This document shows, piece by piece, positions 34,403 through 45,780 of a stretch of 64,000 nt of DNA. The position numbers were made by a program, and so were the translations under genes. The notes beneath the pieces were generated by a model that worked only from the letters and a program-made list of their open reading frames with translations, was not told the DNA's origin and made no database searches. Source of the DNA: Cystobasidium ongulense (Eukaryota; Basidiomycota; Cystobasidiomycetes; Cystobasidiales; Cystobasidiaceae); NCBI GenBank assembly GCA_022835595.1, contig BQUP01000004.1, positions 558,001-622,000 of the forward strand. The letters run 5' to 3'. The stretch's first letter is position 1, and each line of letters begins with the position of its first letter.

Positions 34403-35639
34403 TTACGCACTCGCATACATGGCTATACGCTCATAAAGTAGAAGGAGAAAGGAAGAAGAGAAGGAAGGAGAGGTTTAATAACTCACGAGTAATAAGTTGA
34501 TCAAGTTTTTGAACTCTAGATTTAACGCTCAAATCAATAGTCTTTTCATCACCAAAATCAACGATAACTCCTCCTAATAAATCAGAGTGAACCTTGTTTG
34601 AAACTTTGAGTGATTTGTATTCTTTTGCAATCTTTGATCCTGAAATAGCCTTCTGAATTCTATCTACTGCTGCCTTGTCTAGCTTCTCGGCGGCTGTTGG
34701 TGTTGATTGACAAGTATCAAAAAGGCAGGAAACGAAAAGAGACGAGACGTTGGAAAATGCAGAGGGATCGTGCCATGCGATAAGAGTACGAGAGTACGAG
34801 GGTAACATGGTAATAGAAGAGGGGAAACGTTCGGTCAGCAATGAACTCTAATCAACCAACGTATATGAACGACACCCACAAGTAATAGTAATCTCGAGTT
34901 CACCTCTGTAAGACGACATGATTTGCTCAAAAGCTTCAATGACCTTTTCAGTTTCATAAAGTCTACCATTCTCAGCTAGAACATTTAAAAAGTTCTTTGT
35001 ATAATCAGACGAGGTAGCACCAATTTTCTCTAACAATTTCTTCATTCCCGAAGCCTTTTCATTTGAGGGTAGCGTAGGGTTTGCTAAGAAAGTAGCGACT
35101 TCAGGAGTTGTAGTTATAATTGAGGATAATGCTTTTAGGTCCTTCTCGACTTGAGTTAGGGTCTTTTCGCTTGATTTAGAGGCTGCTGTGAAGAGTGCGC
35201 CGGCGTACTTGCCTGCTAGACCGGCAGGGATGATTGGGGGCTGCAATCATTGAAAGAGCGAGTACGGTGAATGTGCATGACGGTGTAGTCCGATGTGGAT
35301 GAAGGATGGTCGAGGTGGGTTCAAGTTGAGCGAGTTGATTGACGCGGGCGGGAGCGAGTTGGCGGATTGGAGCGTGGAGGGCAGTCGAGAACGGGCGCGA
35401 CGGAGTGCAGTAGGGAAAAGTACAAGAGAGCGGCATTGTCAGCATGCCTGGTGTGTGTTGTGTTGCTTCACCGTCCATCCATCCTCGCCGTATCTATCGT
35501 GCGCCATGCCCGGCCAATGGAGACGCCAGGACGAGGACGAGGGCAAGAGAGCTCGACTGACCTGGGCGGACTTTGCAGCAGCGGTGGCATAGCTGCGGGC
35601 CAGAGTGCGGAATGCAGGTGATGTGCGGAGTGCGAGCAT
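34403..35639 (-). CDS. ATP5: Mitochondrial ATP synthase subunit OSCP (delta family)
   Basis: Peripheral-stalk subunit that ties F1 to Fo in the mitochondrial ATP synthase. Four exons from ATG at 35639. Exon 1 encodes a mitochondrial presequence (MLALRTSPAFRTLARSYATA, Arg/Ser/Ala-rich without acidic residues). The N-terminal OSCP domain follows: GLAGKYAGALFTAASKS, KDLKALSSIITTTPEVATFL, SDYTKNFLNVLAENGRLYET and FEQIMSSYRGELEITIT. The C-terminal part has KVSNKVHSDLLGGVIVDFGD and IDLSVKSRVQKLDQLIT, the family signature. A last small exon supplies the final residues, with TAA at 34403; that exon is the least certain. About 220 residues. It lies head-to-head with eIF3c. Confidence 0.94.
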
Positions 35640-36038
35640 GGCGGATGTCACTTTGTGGTGGGCGATGGATGGTCGAGTGGAAAGCAGCAGCACTTGGGCC
35701 TCAATCTCGACAAGTTGGTCAAGTTCATCATGGAAATTGTGTTGGAGTCGATGATCGAGTGGACATAGCCCACCCTAAAGCAGCCATCAGCATACATGCA
35801 CTCCAACCAGGACACACGGCAGGTGGTCTAGTAGACAGCAGAGTGCTCTTATAGATCCACATTGACACTCTCTGCTCGACTGGCAGTCTCTCCCTCCCTC
35901 CTCCCGTTCGCCCCAATTCAAGGCACTTTTTGGCAAGCTGACAAGAGCGACGAAAGACTCGAGAAAGAAAGACTCGACTCTTGCACTCACCAACCAGCAG
36001 CGTGAACCGCAGCACACCTCGTACAGACAGCTAGCACA
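35640..36038. promoter_or_regulatory. Divergent promoter, ATP5 (-) / eIF3c (+)
   Basis: About 400 bp between the start codons of two strongly expressed housekeeping genes. A pyrimidine-rich tract (TCTCCCTCCCTCCTCCCG near 35888-35905) precedes the eIF3c start by about 130 bp, as is common at fungal core promoters. Confidence 0.45.
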
Positions 36039-39000
36039 ATGTGAGTCAATCACTGCCTCCCAGCGTGTAGCTCGCATCGACTGACTGGTGTTCCTCCGCG
36101 TTCGCCCATCCCATTGCAACCCATCCAACAATTACATCGCAATTCATCCCATCGCAATCCAACAATGCAGGTCTTTTTTCAGAAAGGCTGGCAGCGACAG
36201 CGAGAGCAGCTCTGACTCGGAAGAAGAGCTACTCCAGTCCTCTGACGACGAGAACTCCGACCGCCAGACCACCTCAAAGCCCGTCAAGGCATCAGCAGGC
36301 GCGTCCTCAAAGGCAGCAAAGCCAACTGGATCAAAGTTCCTAAGAGGAGCGGGATCAGACAGTAGCGATGATGACTCGTCAGAGTCCGACTCTGACAGCG
36401 ACAGTGATGCAGACAGCGATGCAGATAGCGATGCCGCTGCTGGTCCTGCAGCTACAAAGAAGAAACCAATGGCAAGCAAATTCTTGAAGGGCACAAAGGA
36501 TAGTGATGATTCGTCAAGTGATGATGATAACGATAATGATGAAGATGAAGATACTGTCAAAGTCGTTAAATCAGCTAAAACTAAAAGAATGGATGAAATG
36601 GAACATTCTGAAAAGTCGATATTAAATGCTGAAAGGATCGGTGATTGGGGAAGTGCCAACTCGGGTGGGTCCACTCTCCAACCAGCATACATAGAAGCAA
36701 GCTGTATACGTGTAACTGACACTATATAAACCATGTCATTCTCTCTTATTTGTTACACAGAATTCGACAAACTCGCAAGATTAGCAGCTCCTCTACCAGG
36801 TTCAACATCCTCTTTACTACCACCAGTATTCTTACGTGTCATCTTAAACCTAGAAGAAACTCTAGCTTCCACTTCAACATCAGCAGGTGGAAAGAAGGCT
36901 AAAATGAACGCTACTGCTGCAAAAGCCTTGACTGCTTTAAAGCAAAAGATCAAAAAAGCAATTAGAGATAATGATGCTATCTTGAAGGATTATAAAGAGG
37001 TGAGTTCACTTACGTTTCTCCAAATGCAATGTACAAAAGCGGTTATCTGAAGTACACGTTGCTGACGTTTCCTATCTTTGTTGCATTGTCTTGTTACGTC
37101 GTTCGTCCCCTCCAGGACAAAGAAGCCTACGCTAAGCGATACGAAGGTGGACCAGCCGTAGCTGCTCCAATTAAGAAAGTCAAGAAGGCGAGTTCTGATA
37201 TGCTGCCATCTTTGTGCTCAAACCGGGCAATTGGCTGACTTTTCTATTCTCTGTCCCGCCTTCAGACTAGCACTCTCCTCGATGGCAGCGCCGCAGTCGA
37301 CGACGATTTCATGACAGTTGGCAAAGGTGGAAAAGCAGTAGCTTTCGGTGCAAGTGGAGAAGGAGTCTTCAAAAACCTTCAAATTATTCTAGAAGCTAGA
37401 GGTCGTAAGAATACAGATCGTTCAGATCAGCTTAAAGCACTTAATCGTTTATATATTGAACAATGCCCTACAATTTACTCCAAAATTAGAGTATTGTTAG
37501 CTTTGATTTCTACTTATTTCGATTATGCTTCTGCTAATGCTGGAGTCGTCGGCTCTACTGGATTTGGAGTATCTGCTTATATGCCTTTAGATGTTTGGTC
37601 ACAAGCTAGAGAACAATTGAATGAATTATTAGATATTCTAATTGAAAATACAGATCATTATATAGTTCAAGAATCAGTTAAAGAAGAATATGATGATTTA
37701 ATTGAAAGATTACCAAATCAAAATGGAGAATCTGATATTATTAAAATTAGAGGAAATGTAGTCTCTCTAGTTGAAAGACTAGATGATGAATTTTTCAAAT
37801 CTTTACAAAATTTAGATCCACATGCTTCTGAATATGTTGATCGTTTAAGAGATGAAAAATTAGTCTATGATACTCTAGTTAGATCTATTAAATTATTTAT
37901 CAATTATCCTGAAAACGGTGGTAAAGGTCCTGATGGTGAAACTGCTCTAGGAAGAGTTTTATTGAGACGCTTGGAGCATATCTACTCAAAGGTGCGCTTA
38001 TTCTCATACTTCTTACTTGCTGTTGTACAAATATGCTGATTGTTATTGCGATGTTGTCTCGCTCTTGTTCTCCATCCGCAGCCCGACATTGTCGTCGCTT
38101 CACTCGAATCTTCCCTCTCCGATGGACTCACAACCTCTCTCTTCCCCGAAAAGGCAACAGCTGCTACTTCGCCCGCACTCACACGAGCACTGTGCATCTA
38201 CCTCTACAAGCACTCCGCTCAACGAATTCGCACTCGTGCCCTTCTCTGCCACATCTATCATGCAGCTCTCCACGATGATTACTACACTGCCCGAAACATG
38301 TTCAACATGTCAAACGTCCAATCCGATGCTCCTTACCTCGATGTCGAAACACAAGGCCTGTTCAATCGTACACTCGTACAAGTTGGCCTATGTGCTTTCA
38401 GAGTTGGCTTGATTGAAGAATCAGAGCAGACCTTGAGAGAAATCACTCAAACTCAACGAGTTAAAGAATTATTATTCCAAGGAATTCCTACATTCACTTC
38501 TAGACATTCAAGTTTATTCCTTACTCCTGAACAAGAGAAAATTGAAAGATCTCGTCAATTACCTTTCCATATGCATATCAACCTTGATCTGCTAGAATGT
38601 GTCTATCTCACTTCCTCGATGTTAATTGAAATCCCACAATTAGCAAAAGAAGAAGCAAATACAGAATTAAGAAAACAGATCTCTTCTAGAACTTTTAGAA
38701 GAATGCTGGATATTTCTGAAAGACAAGCTTTTACTGGACCACCTGAAAATAAACGTGATCATGTTATTCAAGCTTCTAAAGCTTTAATGCAAGGTGATTG
38801 GAGAAAAACTACAGAATTAATCAATTCTATCAAAGTCTGGAGTTTAATGCCAAATGAGTCAAAGATTAAAGAAATGCTATCAAGAAAAATTCAAGAAGTC
38901 GCTTTGAGAACTTATCTTTTCACTTCTGCTAAATTCTACTCGAATATCTCACTTGAACATTTATCTACTACTCTCTCACTACCTATTACAACCGTCACTC

Positions 39001-39332
39001 CAGTCGTATCGCGAATGATCTGGGAAGAAGAAATTTCTGGTTCTTTGGATCAATCTTCAGCTATGCTCTCATTACAAAGAGTTGAAAGAACTGCTTTACA
39101 ACAACAATCTATGGATTTATTAGAGAGAGCTGAAAATTTAGTTAGATTGTTAGGTCATACTAGACCTGGGTTCGGTGGTGATGACAATAAAGGTGATTCA
39201 GCTGGTGCAGGTGCAGATGGTCAGCAAGGACGGAGAGCAGGTGGTGAAAGAAGACGCGGAGGAGGAATTAGAGGTGGAAGAGGCGGAAGAGGAGGAGGAG
39301 GTCAATTTTCTGGTCCCATTAGGGCAATGTAA
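36039..39332 (+). CDS. NIP1: Translation initiation factor eIF3 subunit c
   Basis: Core subunit of eIF3, which binds eIF1/eIF5 and the 40S subunit during start-codon selection. The product of about 900 residues begins MSFFRKAGSDSESSSDSEEE, the family N-terminus, but no contiguous ATG encodes it: exon 1 ends in AT at 36040, a 130-nt intron (36041-36170) follows, and G at 36171 completes the start codon. An acidic Ser/Asp region with a short SDSDAD repeat (36391-36433) comes next, then GDWGSAN and EFDKLARLAAPL, the helical body (NPE EVHPT-type region near 37380-37990) and the PCI domain in the last exon (ALCIYLYKHSAQRIRTRALL; YLFTSAKFYSNISLEHLS). The end is an RGG-rich tail (RRGGGIRGGRGGRGGGG) to TAA at 39330. 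One intron, 37188-37265, reads as GC-AG. Confidence 0.95.
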
Positions 39333-39944
39333 AAAGGATCAAAACAACGCAACCCTCTCTGAATGGGTTAAACAGCACCCCTTTTTCCGTTTTATTTCCT
39401 TAGTATCATTCTCTACCTCTTTACCATTACGAGCACCGTCGTACTTGTGTCCTTAGCAATACTAGAAATGCAAAGATGGTTGGTTGAACTTTTGTCCTTC
39501 TCAAGGTTGCTGGATGCCCTGTTCGGGGGAAACTACTTGAGCTGATACTGATGTCAGCGCGAACATGCAATATGCATTCTGGTGTATCTTACGACGAAAG
39601 GCCGCAGTGGGGACTGCCAGTTTTCACGGCTGGTGCCTCGACAAGTTTCACAAGTAGCGATTCCAGTGAGACTCACGTCCGCAGCGTATATCTACCGACA
39701 AACAACGGAAAGAAGGCTACCCATGGCGATATGCGAGTACTAATTACGAGCGACATAATAAGCCCTTGCAGATTAAGTAAGATCCCATAGATATACAAAA
39801 GGCAAAATTTGCATTGTTTCGTTAAAACGCGGTTGCCAGAGCATCGTAAACTGGACTAGATACATGTCTGTCTTTGTGATCTACTATTCTGGCAATAATC
39901 GCGATTAGAGGCTTCTAAGGCTTTGGTTTTGATCACAAGGGTTC
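39333..39944. other. Convergent intergenic region eIF3c / HSP31
   Basis: About 612 bp between converging genes. A plus-strand open frame at 39551-39790 has no recognised content. Nothing else is seen. Confidence 0.35.
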
Positions 39945-41370
39945 CTTAGGCTGAGATAGCTTTGAGGATAGCCTTTCCGACTGCAGCGGCTATATAGTAG
40001 TAAATAAGGCATTAGTATTGCCATGAACTGCTGAGCATCGAGATAAAGTAAAGGAAGAAAGGAACATACCAGAAGCAGGGTTTTGACCAGTAATCAACTT
40101 TCCCCCATTATCAACAACGACCTTCTCACCAAAGTCCTGTTCACCTTTAACGAATTTACCACCGCTATTCTCCTTCAATACATCTTCTAACATGAAAGGC
40201 ATGTATTCACTTAAATTAATTGCGTCTTCTTCGGTGTTGCTGAAACCGGTAACTTGATGACCTTCAATTAGATATTTGCCGTTTGAAAGTTTGACGTATG
40301 CAAGTGCTGCTGGTCCGTGGCAGACGGCGCTGTTACATATGACTGTTACCACTGTTCGGGCACAGATTACGAGAGGTAATGTGACCTGACTTACGAGACG
40401 ACCTTGCCCTGTTCGGCAAAAGCAGCAGCTAGCTTGTGAGACGTTGCATCCTTTGCAAGGTCGAACATGGCTAAAAGAATGTCATTGAAAAGCGGTCGCA
40501 TGTGTCAGTAAAAAGGGTAACAGGATGAAGGGTCAGCTCAAAGGTCACATGGTTAATTGAGTGCGGAACAAGTAGACCTACGTCCGTGACCTGTTCAGAG
40601 AAATAGATGAAACGGCATCAGAACGTGTTGATACTGGTCGCTCGAAATGAATAACTTACCTCCTACGTAGAAGATAGCATCGAACTCGTTGACCTTGTCA
40701 AGGAAGCTAGATAGCTTCTCTGTGTTCGCCCAGAGAGCTGTGACAAGTTCGACTCGGTCAATGCCAGGTCGAAGGCTAGTGCGATCAATGGTGAAGGAGA
40801 GACCTACATTCCTTCTCATTTAAGAACTTTGATGATTCAGGGTCCTCCTTGAATGCTTCAACGGAAGATGGATCACTTTAGGCGGAATTGTAGAATAGGT
40901 AGAGGTACGCCACGAAAGCGGAGAGTTAGGAACATGGGAATAACGAATGCAGCGTCAGTTTCGATTCCAGATACAACAAGAGGACCGAGGACATGGTGTA
41001 TAGACTAACAGAGGAGCCTTGCCGCCGGCTGGAGATGCGAATACGATCTCTGCCTTGTCGGCTAGAGCGTAGTATGGATGGGCGCACTGTATTCAGCACC
41101 ATGGGATGGGGTAAAGTAAGCACACGCGTTTGACTGGGACAAGTGGAGACACGAGCAGGACCCACCTCAGGCAGGTACCAGCCTATGCACGACGAGAATA
41201 ACGCAGGCCGGATCACATCAAGTCAGTTTCCTGATGCATTCTCTGCTGCACGCCAAAGTGCAGCGTGGATGACGGCATTCATTCTCGAACAACGCACCTG
41301 TTGGGTGGTCCTTTTCGCCTTCTTTGAAGTTGTTGCACGAGGACAGAACGAAGAGTACTTTGGGAGACAT
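39945..41370 (-). CDS. DJ-1/PfpI family protein, HSP31-like glutathione-independent glyoxalase
   Basis: Class I glutamine-amidotransferase-like fold of the Hsp31/DJ-1 group, proposed to detoxify methylglyoxal and act as a stress chaperone. Several small exons from ATG at 41370 (SPKVLFVLSSCNNFKEGEK) give about 230 residues. Visible blocks in order: HPTGWYLPEV (active-site-proximal loop, split by an intron), HPYYALADKAEIVFASPAGG, the DRTSL segment, KVNEFDAIFYVGG, the nucleophile elbow AVCHGPAAL with the catalytic Cys and following His (near 40310-40330), GHQVTGFSNTEEDAI with an acidic partner, FMLEDVL, and LITGQNPASG. A last short exon encodes KAILKAISA. This order is that of fungal Hsp31-like proteins; which enzymatic activity dominates is not evident. 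Confidence 0.9.
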
Positions 41371-42104
41371 GATGGATGGGTATTGTTTGATGTTAAGTGT
41401 TATGTAGAGACGAAAAGCAGAGAGCAGTGAATAATGTTTATATACCGTACTTATTCTTCATATACTCTCGATCACGACAGTGATTACGGATTACTACTGC
41501 TCGTTCGGGCCGAGGGACTGGCACCTCTTTCTTTTCCGCTTCCGACAATGCCAAGTTGGGTGTCATGGCAGCCTTCTAGTTCAGCGGTGTGTGCTCCTTG
41601 CGCCCATTAATATTACATGACATTTCCGGCTATAACATTCGTCATGATGGACGATATGACCTGTTCTAAAATGAAGCCTCAGGTGCAGGTTCTGAATGCA
41701 TACACGCAAAGACATATCATCTGAATCTGGCTACCGCGTCTTACTGTGTTGGGCGATGACAGGCAGGCAATCCGTTGCTTTTACGATTAGGATCGTATGC
41801 ATGCCTCAACGAAGTGGTCGGCACTTTGCGAAGAAACTCAACCCACGCCTGCAGACTTGAATCACGCCCGCGTAGTCTCAAGTCTGTTCAGGGTGTATCG
41901 TGCTGAATTTAGAGAAGGTCAGTGGAGGTCCAAGGGAAAGGGTCGTTTTTATAAAAGTCAAGCTATTGTGTGCAAGTAAACCTCCAGCCTCGTTGCATGT
42001 GCGTGCACTACTAATGGTTTACACCGAGACTAGAAAGGCATAACAAGGTAGTCGGAAAGAAAAGGAGTGAAAGCTGCCAGATTGGACAAGCTCTCCCGTT
42101 TTGT
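41371..42104. other. Intergenic between RPS23 3' end and HSP31 promoter
   Basis: About 730 bp. A 60-residue plus-strand frame at 41797-41979 has no recognised domain. No RNA gene, repeat or motif identified. Confidence 0.35.
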
Positions 42105-43203
42105 TTATGAACGGGGCTTTTCCTGCAGGAAAGATAACATTGCATTGGGTCAGCAAAAGGACGAAACCATATGATAGCAGACGATAGCTAGCGAGCGCAT
42201 GGTTTGAGAGAGGTATGAAATGGCCCCTTGCCGAGCTCCACACGAGGCAGAGTCTCTAACAAGGTAATTCTCATACCAACTCGACATGAACACAAACGCC
42301 TAGCTTGTAGCTAGTCTGCGCAAACGTAAAACTGACCTTCTTCTCCTTCCAGAGAGCGAGGAGACCGACACCGGAGACCTTGACGACCTTGAAACGGACA
42401 CCGGGAATATCACCCTTCGCCTTGCCTTTACGACCGAATCCGGAAATGAGGACTTCGTCGTTCTCGTCGACAAAGTTTAAGCAACCATCATTGGGGACCT
42501 GCGGAGATACATTGTAAGAATACTCAGATTGCGTTCTCTTTGCAATCGTGCCTTTAAGTGAAGAAAGACCTACGAAAGCGGTAACACGCTTGCCGTTCTT
42601 GATGAGCTGTACACGAACGCACTTTCGGATAGCGGAGTTGGGCTGCTTGGCTTCAACACCGACCTGGAGGAATGAGAATGGTTAGCTTGCTGCTGTGACT
42701 TGTGTATGGACATCGAGGCTAGCTTGGGAGATCTGCGAGCTGGCTGGCTGGTGGTGCTTCAAAGACGATTGTGCAATGGCGAGGGCGGCGCTACGACCTC
42801 TGGCGATGGGTCTACCGGTGTACGCTCTTTGTGGCTGTCTTTCCTTCTCGTTGATGAGTGCCATTACTCACTGCCCGTTGCCGTGCTAACTGCCGTCCAA
42901 TCTCAAAGCTTGCCTGCCAGCCTGCATCGTCTGCTCTCCCAAGCTGCGTGTCCGCTAAATCATCCTTCGCGCACCTTCTCGAGCACGATTCCCTTTGCGT
43001 GGGATGAACCACCGGTAGGAGATGACCTGTATGCTGTGCCTAGAGCACGCTTCTTGTAGTGCAGGTCAGACCATCTGTTGTCTCTTCGGTTGGTGACGAG
43101 CTTGCGGGCGGCGTGCAGACTGCGAGCAACACTGTCGTCAGCATGCCATCACACACACACTTGGAGACGGATGTACCCACCCGCGTGGCTTGTTTGAACC
43201 CAT
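42105..43203 (-). CDS. RPS23: 40S ribosomal protein S23 (uS12)
   Basis: Decoding-centre protein of the small ribosomal subunit. Exons: 43203-43181 (MGSNKPRG, 23 nt), 43119-42975 ([20 protein letters not shown] ... [11 protein letters not shown]), two central exons ([40 protein letters not shown] ... [18 protein letters not shown]) and a final 18-nt exon EKPRS with TAA at 42105. The conserved decoding loop [12 protein letters not shown] with the hydroxylated-proline site is intact. About 145 residues, with two residues more than usual between Met-Gly and Lys-Pro-Arg-Gly. Two introns, about 309 and 214 nt, are much longer than those of neighbouring genes, as is common in ribosomal protein genes. 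No box C/D snoRNA pair was found in them. Confidence 0.95.
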
Positions 43204-43960
43204 CTTGTCGAGTTGATGCGAAGGTGTCGGGGCAAGTGCGATGCGCTGTCCTTGCTCGTCGTCGCTCCAAGTGCTCGCCCTCGAAGTTGGCTGCCTGAAT
43301 GTCGATCACCTCGCACGGCCAGATTCGCCACCAACTTCTGCGCCTTGCCTGCGAACCACCCTGGGCCTGCCAAAACCCGGGCAAAAAAAGGGAGTTTTCT
43401 TTTTTGGCGCAGAGGGAAGGCTGGAAGGAATTCCTCTGCGGCTGGACAAGCAGCATCCACAGAACAGCGACGCAGCATGTTGTCAGTGTAGCATCGTCAC
43501 ATGGGTATACAGATGGACTCCCAGACTATAGTCTCGCTTCCTAGCGGGTTCCCCCGGTCTACAAGGCCGTCGTGAAAATCCTGCTCCTCTACCCGAAGTA
43601 GGCATAGACACAATCATCACATTCCACGTTACACCAACTCGTACTATGCCACTCGGTTGTATCGCAACACTCCTGGTTTGGCCTTTCTCGCACCAGGTAA
43701 ACAGTCAAATCCAATTTGATGAAAATCGCAGCACCTTTGATACAGTAGTTTTAAGAATTTACCCTTACAAATTTTGATGATTTTTTTATACCTTCCCTCC
43801 CTCCTTCTTTGTTACGCATCTCTCTCGTCATTCACTCACATGAGATTCTTTAGGACTCACTACTGAGAGCCCTTTTAATATGCATCCTTTTTACGCGCTT
43901 CTTTGTATCAAAAGTCAATCGCACCAGGTTGGCCAGCTTTTACGAGAACCAAAGTCATGT
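43204..43960. other. RPS23 promoter and THO1 3' flank
   Basis: About 757 bp between two minus-strand genes. Holds pyrimidine-rich tracts (CCTTCCCTCCCTCCTTC near 43791) and an A-rich run (CAAAAAAAGGG near 43382). Several overlapping frames on both strands are GC-rich and carry no domain. Confidence 0.4.
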
Positions 43961-45176
43961 CTATGAAGCAGCGTTGAATCTCTCTGCCCTCTTTCGCCTC
44001 TTCTCCTCTTCTTCGGGGCTCAAAGCGGGTGGTGCAGCTTTGGCAGCGGCAGCTCCTCCCTTTTGTGGTGAAGCCCCTCCTTTTGTACTAGCAGGTTTAC
44101 CACTACCGTTGTTGCTCTTAGCTCGGTTCAAATTCGGGCGTCCTCCTTGTTGCGCTTTAGCATTGTTGCTGCTCGCGGCCTGCTGCTGCTTAGGCGCTGA
44201 CTTTCCGTTGGTTGCTGCTGCTGCACCTGTTGGAGCGCTAGCTCCTGCTTTGTCTTTGCGTTGACGCTTGTTGGACAGCTCGGAATCGAGAGCTGAGATT
44301 GACTATAGTTTCAGCATGCACGAGAAGATCGAGTAGGTGAGGGGTATAGTGTTCAGAGTCATATTGCGATGTAAAACGTTGCAGCCATTGTAGATGTGCA
44401 TGTTGACGAGTCGGGGAGCCGAGCGGAAGACGTGGTTTAGGTGACAATAGGGTAGAGTACCGATACATAGGAAGGCCAAGATGGGGCAGGAGAAACAGAT
44501 GAGAGCAAATGTTGAAAGTGTTGAAAATGGTCAGCATACGTGCTCGCTATAATCGGACTGAACCCTTGTAAAAAGCAACGACAGTTTCAACCCAACTAAC
44601 CTGTTCACCAACAGCATCCACCTGAGTACCGAATTTCTCCATGCGTTCCAATTTAGCAAGATCATCAGGGTTACCGAATCTCTTTAATCTATTAATCCTC
44701 TTTTCAGCTTCACCATTCTTATCCGATTCAGCCGGTAAAGGGAGCGATAATTCCTGTACTGCTGGTGTTGTTGCTGTCTTTTCTTCTTCCTGTGAAACTT
44801 TATCACTTGATTGTGCCTCTATTCCACCGTTTGTGGTGACTGTGCTTGTCTCTGCGATAGTCTCGGCTGGTTTGGTACTATCCGATGACGCAGTTGCTTT
44901 ATCGTCTGTATCGGTGGCTGAGGCACCACTGGCAGCGCTGCTAGCCTCTTGGTTGCCTCCACCCTGCTGCTCTAGTATACGAGTGACAAGGTCTGCCTTC
45001 TTGCCTTCCTGGGACAGCTTCAAGTCTGACAGGATGGCCTGTGGAAGGGGACGTCAGCTTCAAGTACAGAGCGCGTCTCACTGCCAACACGGCAGACAGC
45101 GAGGAACAGGTCGACTCACTTTGAGGTCCTTTACTGTCTTAGCTGACAGTTCAGCTTGTGTATATGTAGACGACAT
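43961..45176 (-). CDS. THO1: SAP-domain RNP protein Tho1/SARNP
   Basis: Nuclear DNA/RNA-binding protein of the THO/TREX mRNA-export network. Three exons from ATG at 45176 give about 270 residues. The SAP domain is at the N-terminus (LSAKTVKDLKAILSDLKLSQ ... GKKADLVTRIL, residues about 9-45). A low-complexity Ser/Thr/Glu linker follows. The conserved Tho1 block KRINRLKRFGNPDDLAKLERM, shared with human SARNP, comes next. The C-terminal third is basic and Ala/Lys/Asn-rich, ending with EEEEKRRKRAERFNAAS, again as in SARNP. TAG lies at 43961. The order and motifs leave little doubt on family; the long Ala/Gln-rich stretch is poorly conserved. Confidence 0.9.
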
Positions 45177-45780
45177 GGCTGTTCTGCTTGTTCGCTTGCT
45201 TGGCCTTGAAGTGTCGGTCTTGTCGCTGAATAGGCGCGCGCGCGGGGCCGTCTCGTCTCAACTATCTGTACTTGATGAGCTTGTCTTGTATATACGCTAC
45301 CCAGTTCGATGTATATAGAAGCTGTGAAGTGCTGCAAAATAATAGTCAGCTGTTCCCTTCAAGTCGCTCGTCTTCCCTTTCAGATTTGGCTTTGTCTCTG
45401 AAAGTATCGATTGCGGAAGAGCAGAGCTGCACGCGATTGAATCAACGTGACTTCTCGCAATACAACAGATTTGATTCTTCGTAGACCACTACTGAAGTAA
45501 GAGGGCACTAACGCATCAAGCCTTTGAGGACTGCTGGGTTGTCCTCGTGGTTCAAGGCAGGTTGCCATTTATTGACATATTACATATACAGGCTTCCCAC
45601 TCCCCAAAAGACACACTCTTTCGCCAGTAGAATACAATACAATGATGACAGCTCTTCAGCTACTTCAGCTTCGTCTCAGTCAACCGCTTGCTTGCTGGGA
45701 ACGCCCGAAAACCTTCATCAGACACCACTATACTGTTTCAATACGAGTGTAAGAAAGACGCTGAACCCGGATCACAAACA
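45177..45780. other. Intergenic between the DYRK-like kinase 3' end and THO1
   Basis: About 600 bp, minus-strand THO1 promoter plus 3' flank of the kinase gene. No domain in the short frames. A GCGCGCGCGC run lies near 45236. Confidence 0.35.

Noticed and set aside
36144-36734. Long minus-strand open frame of 196 codons rich in Ser and Leu
   Set aside because: It is the exact antisense of the acidic Ser/Asp repeats of eIF3c exon 2; complement of such repeats stays open by composition.
42123-42974. snoRNA inside RPS23 introns
   Set aside because: A TGATGAG box lies on the antisense strand only, and no matching D box with a terminal stem was found.
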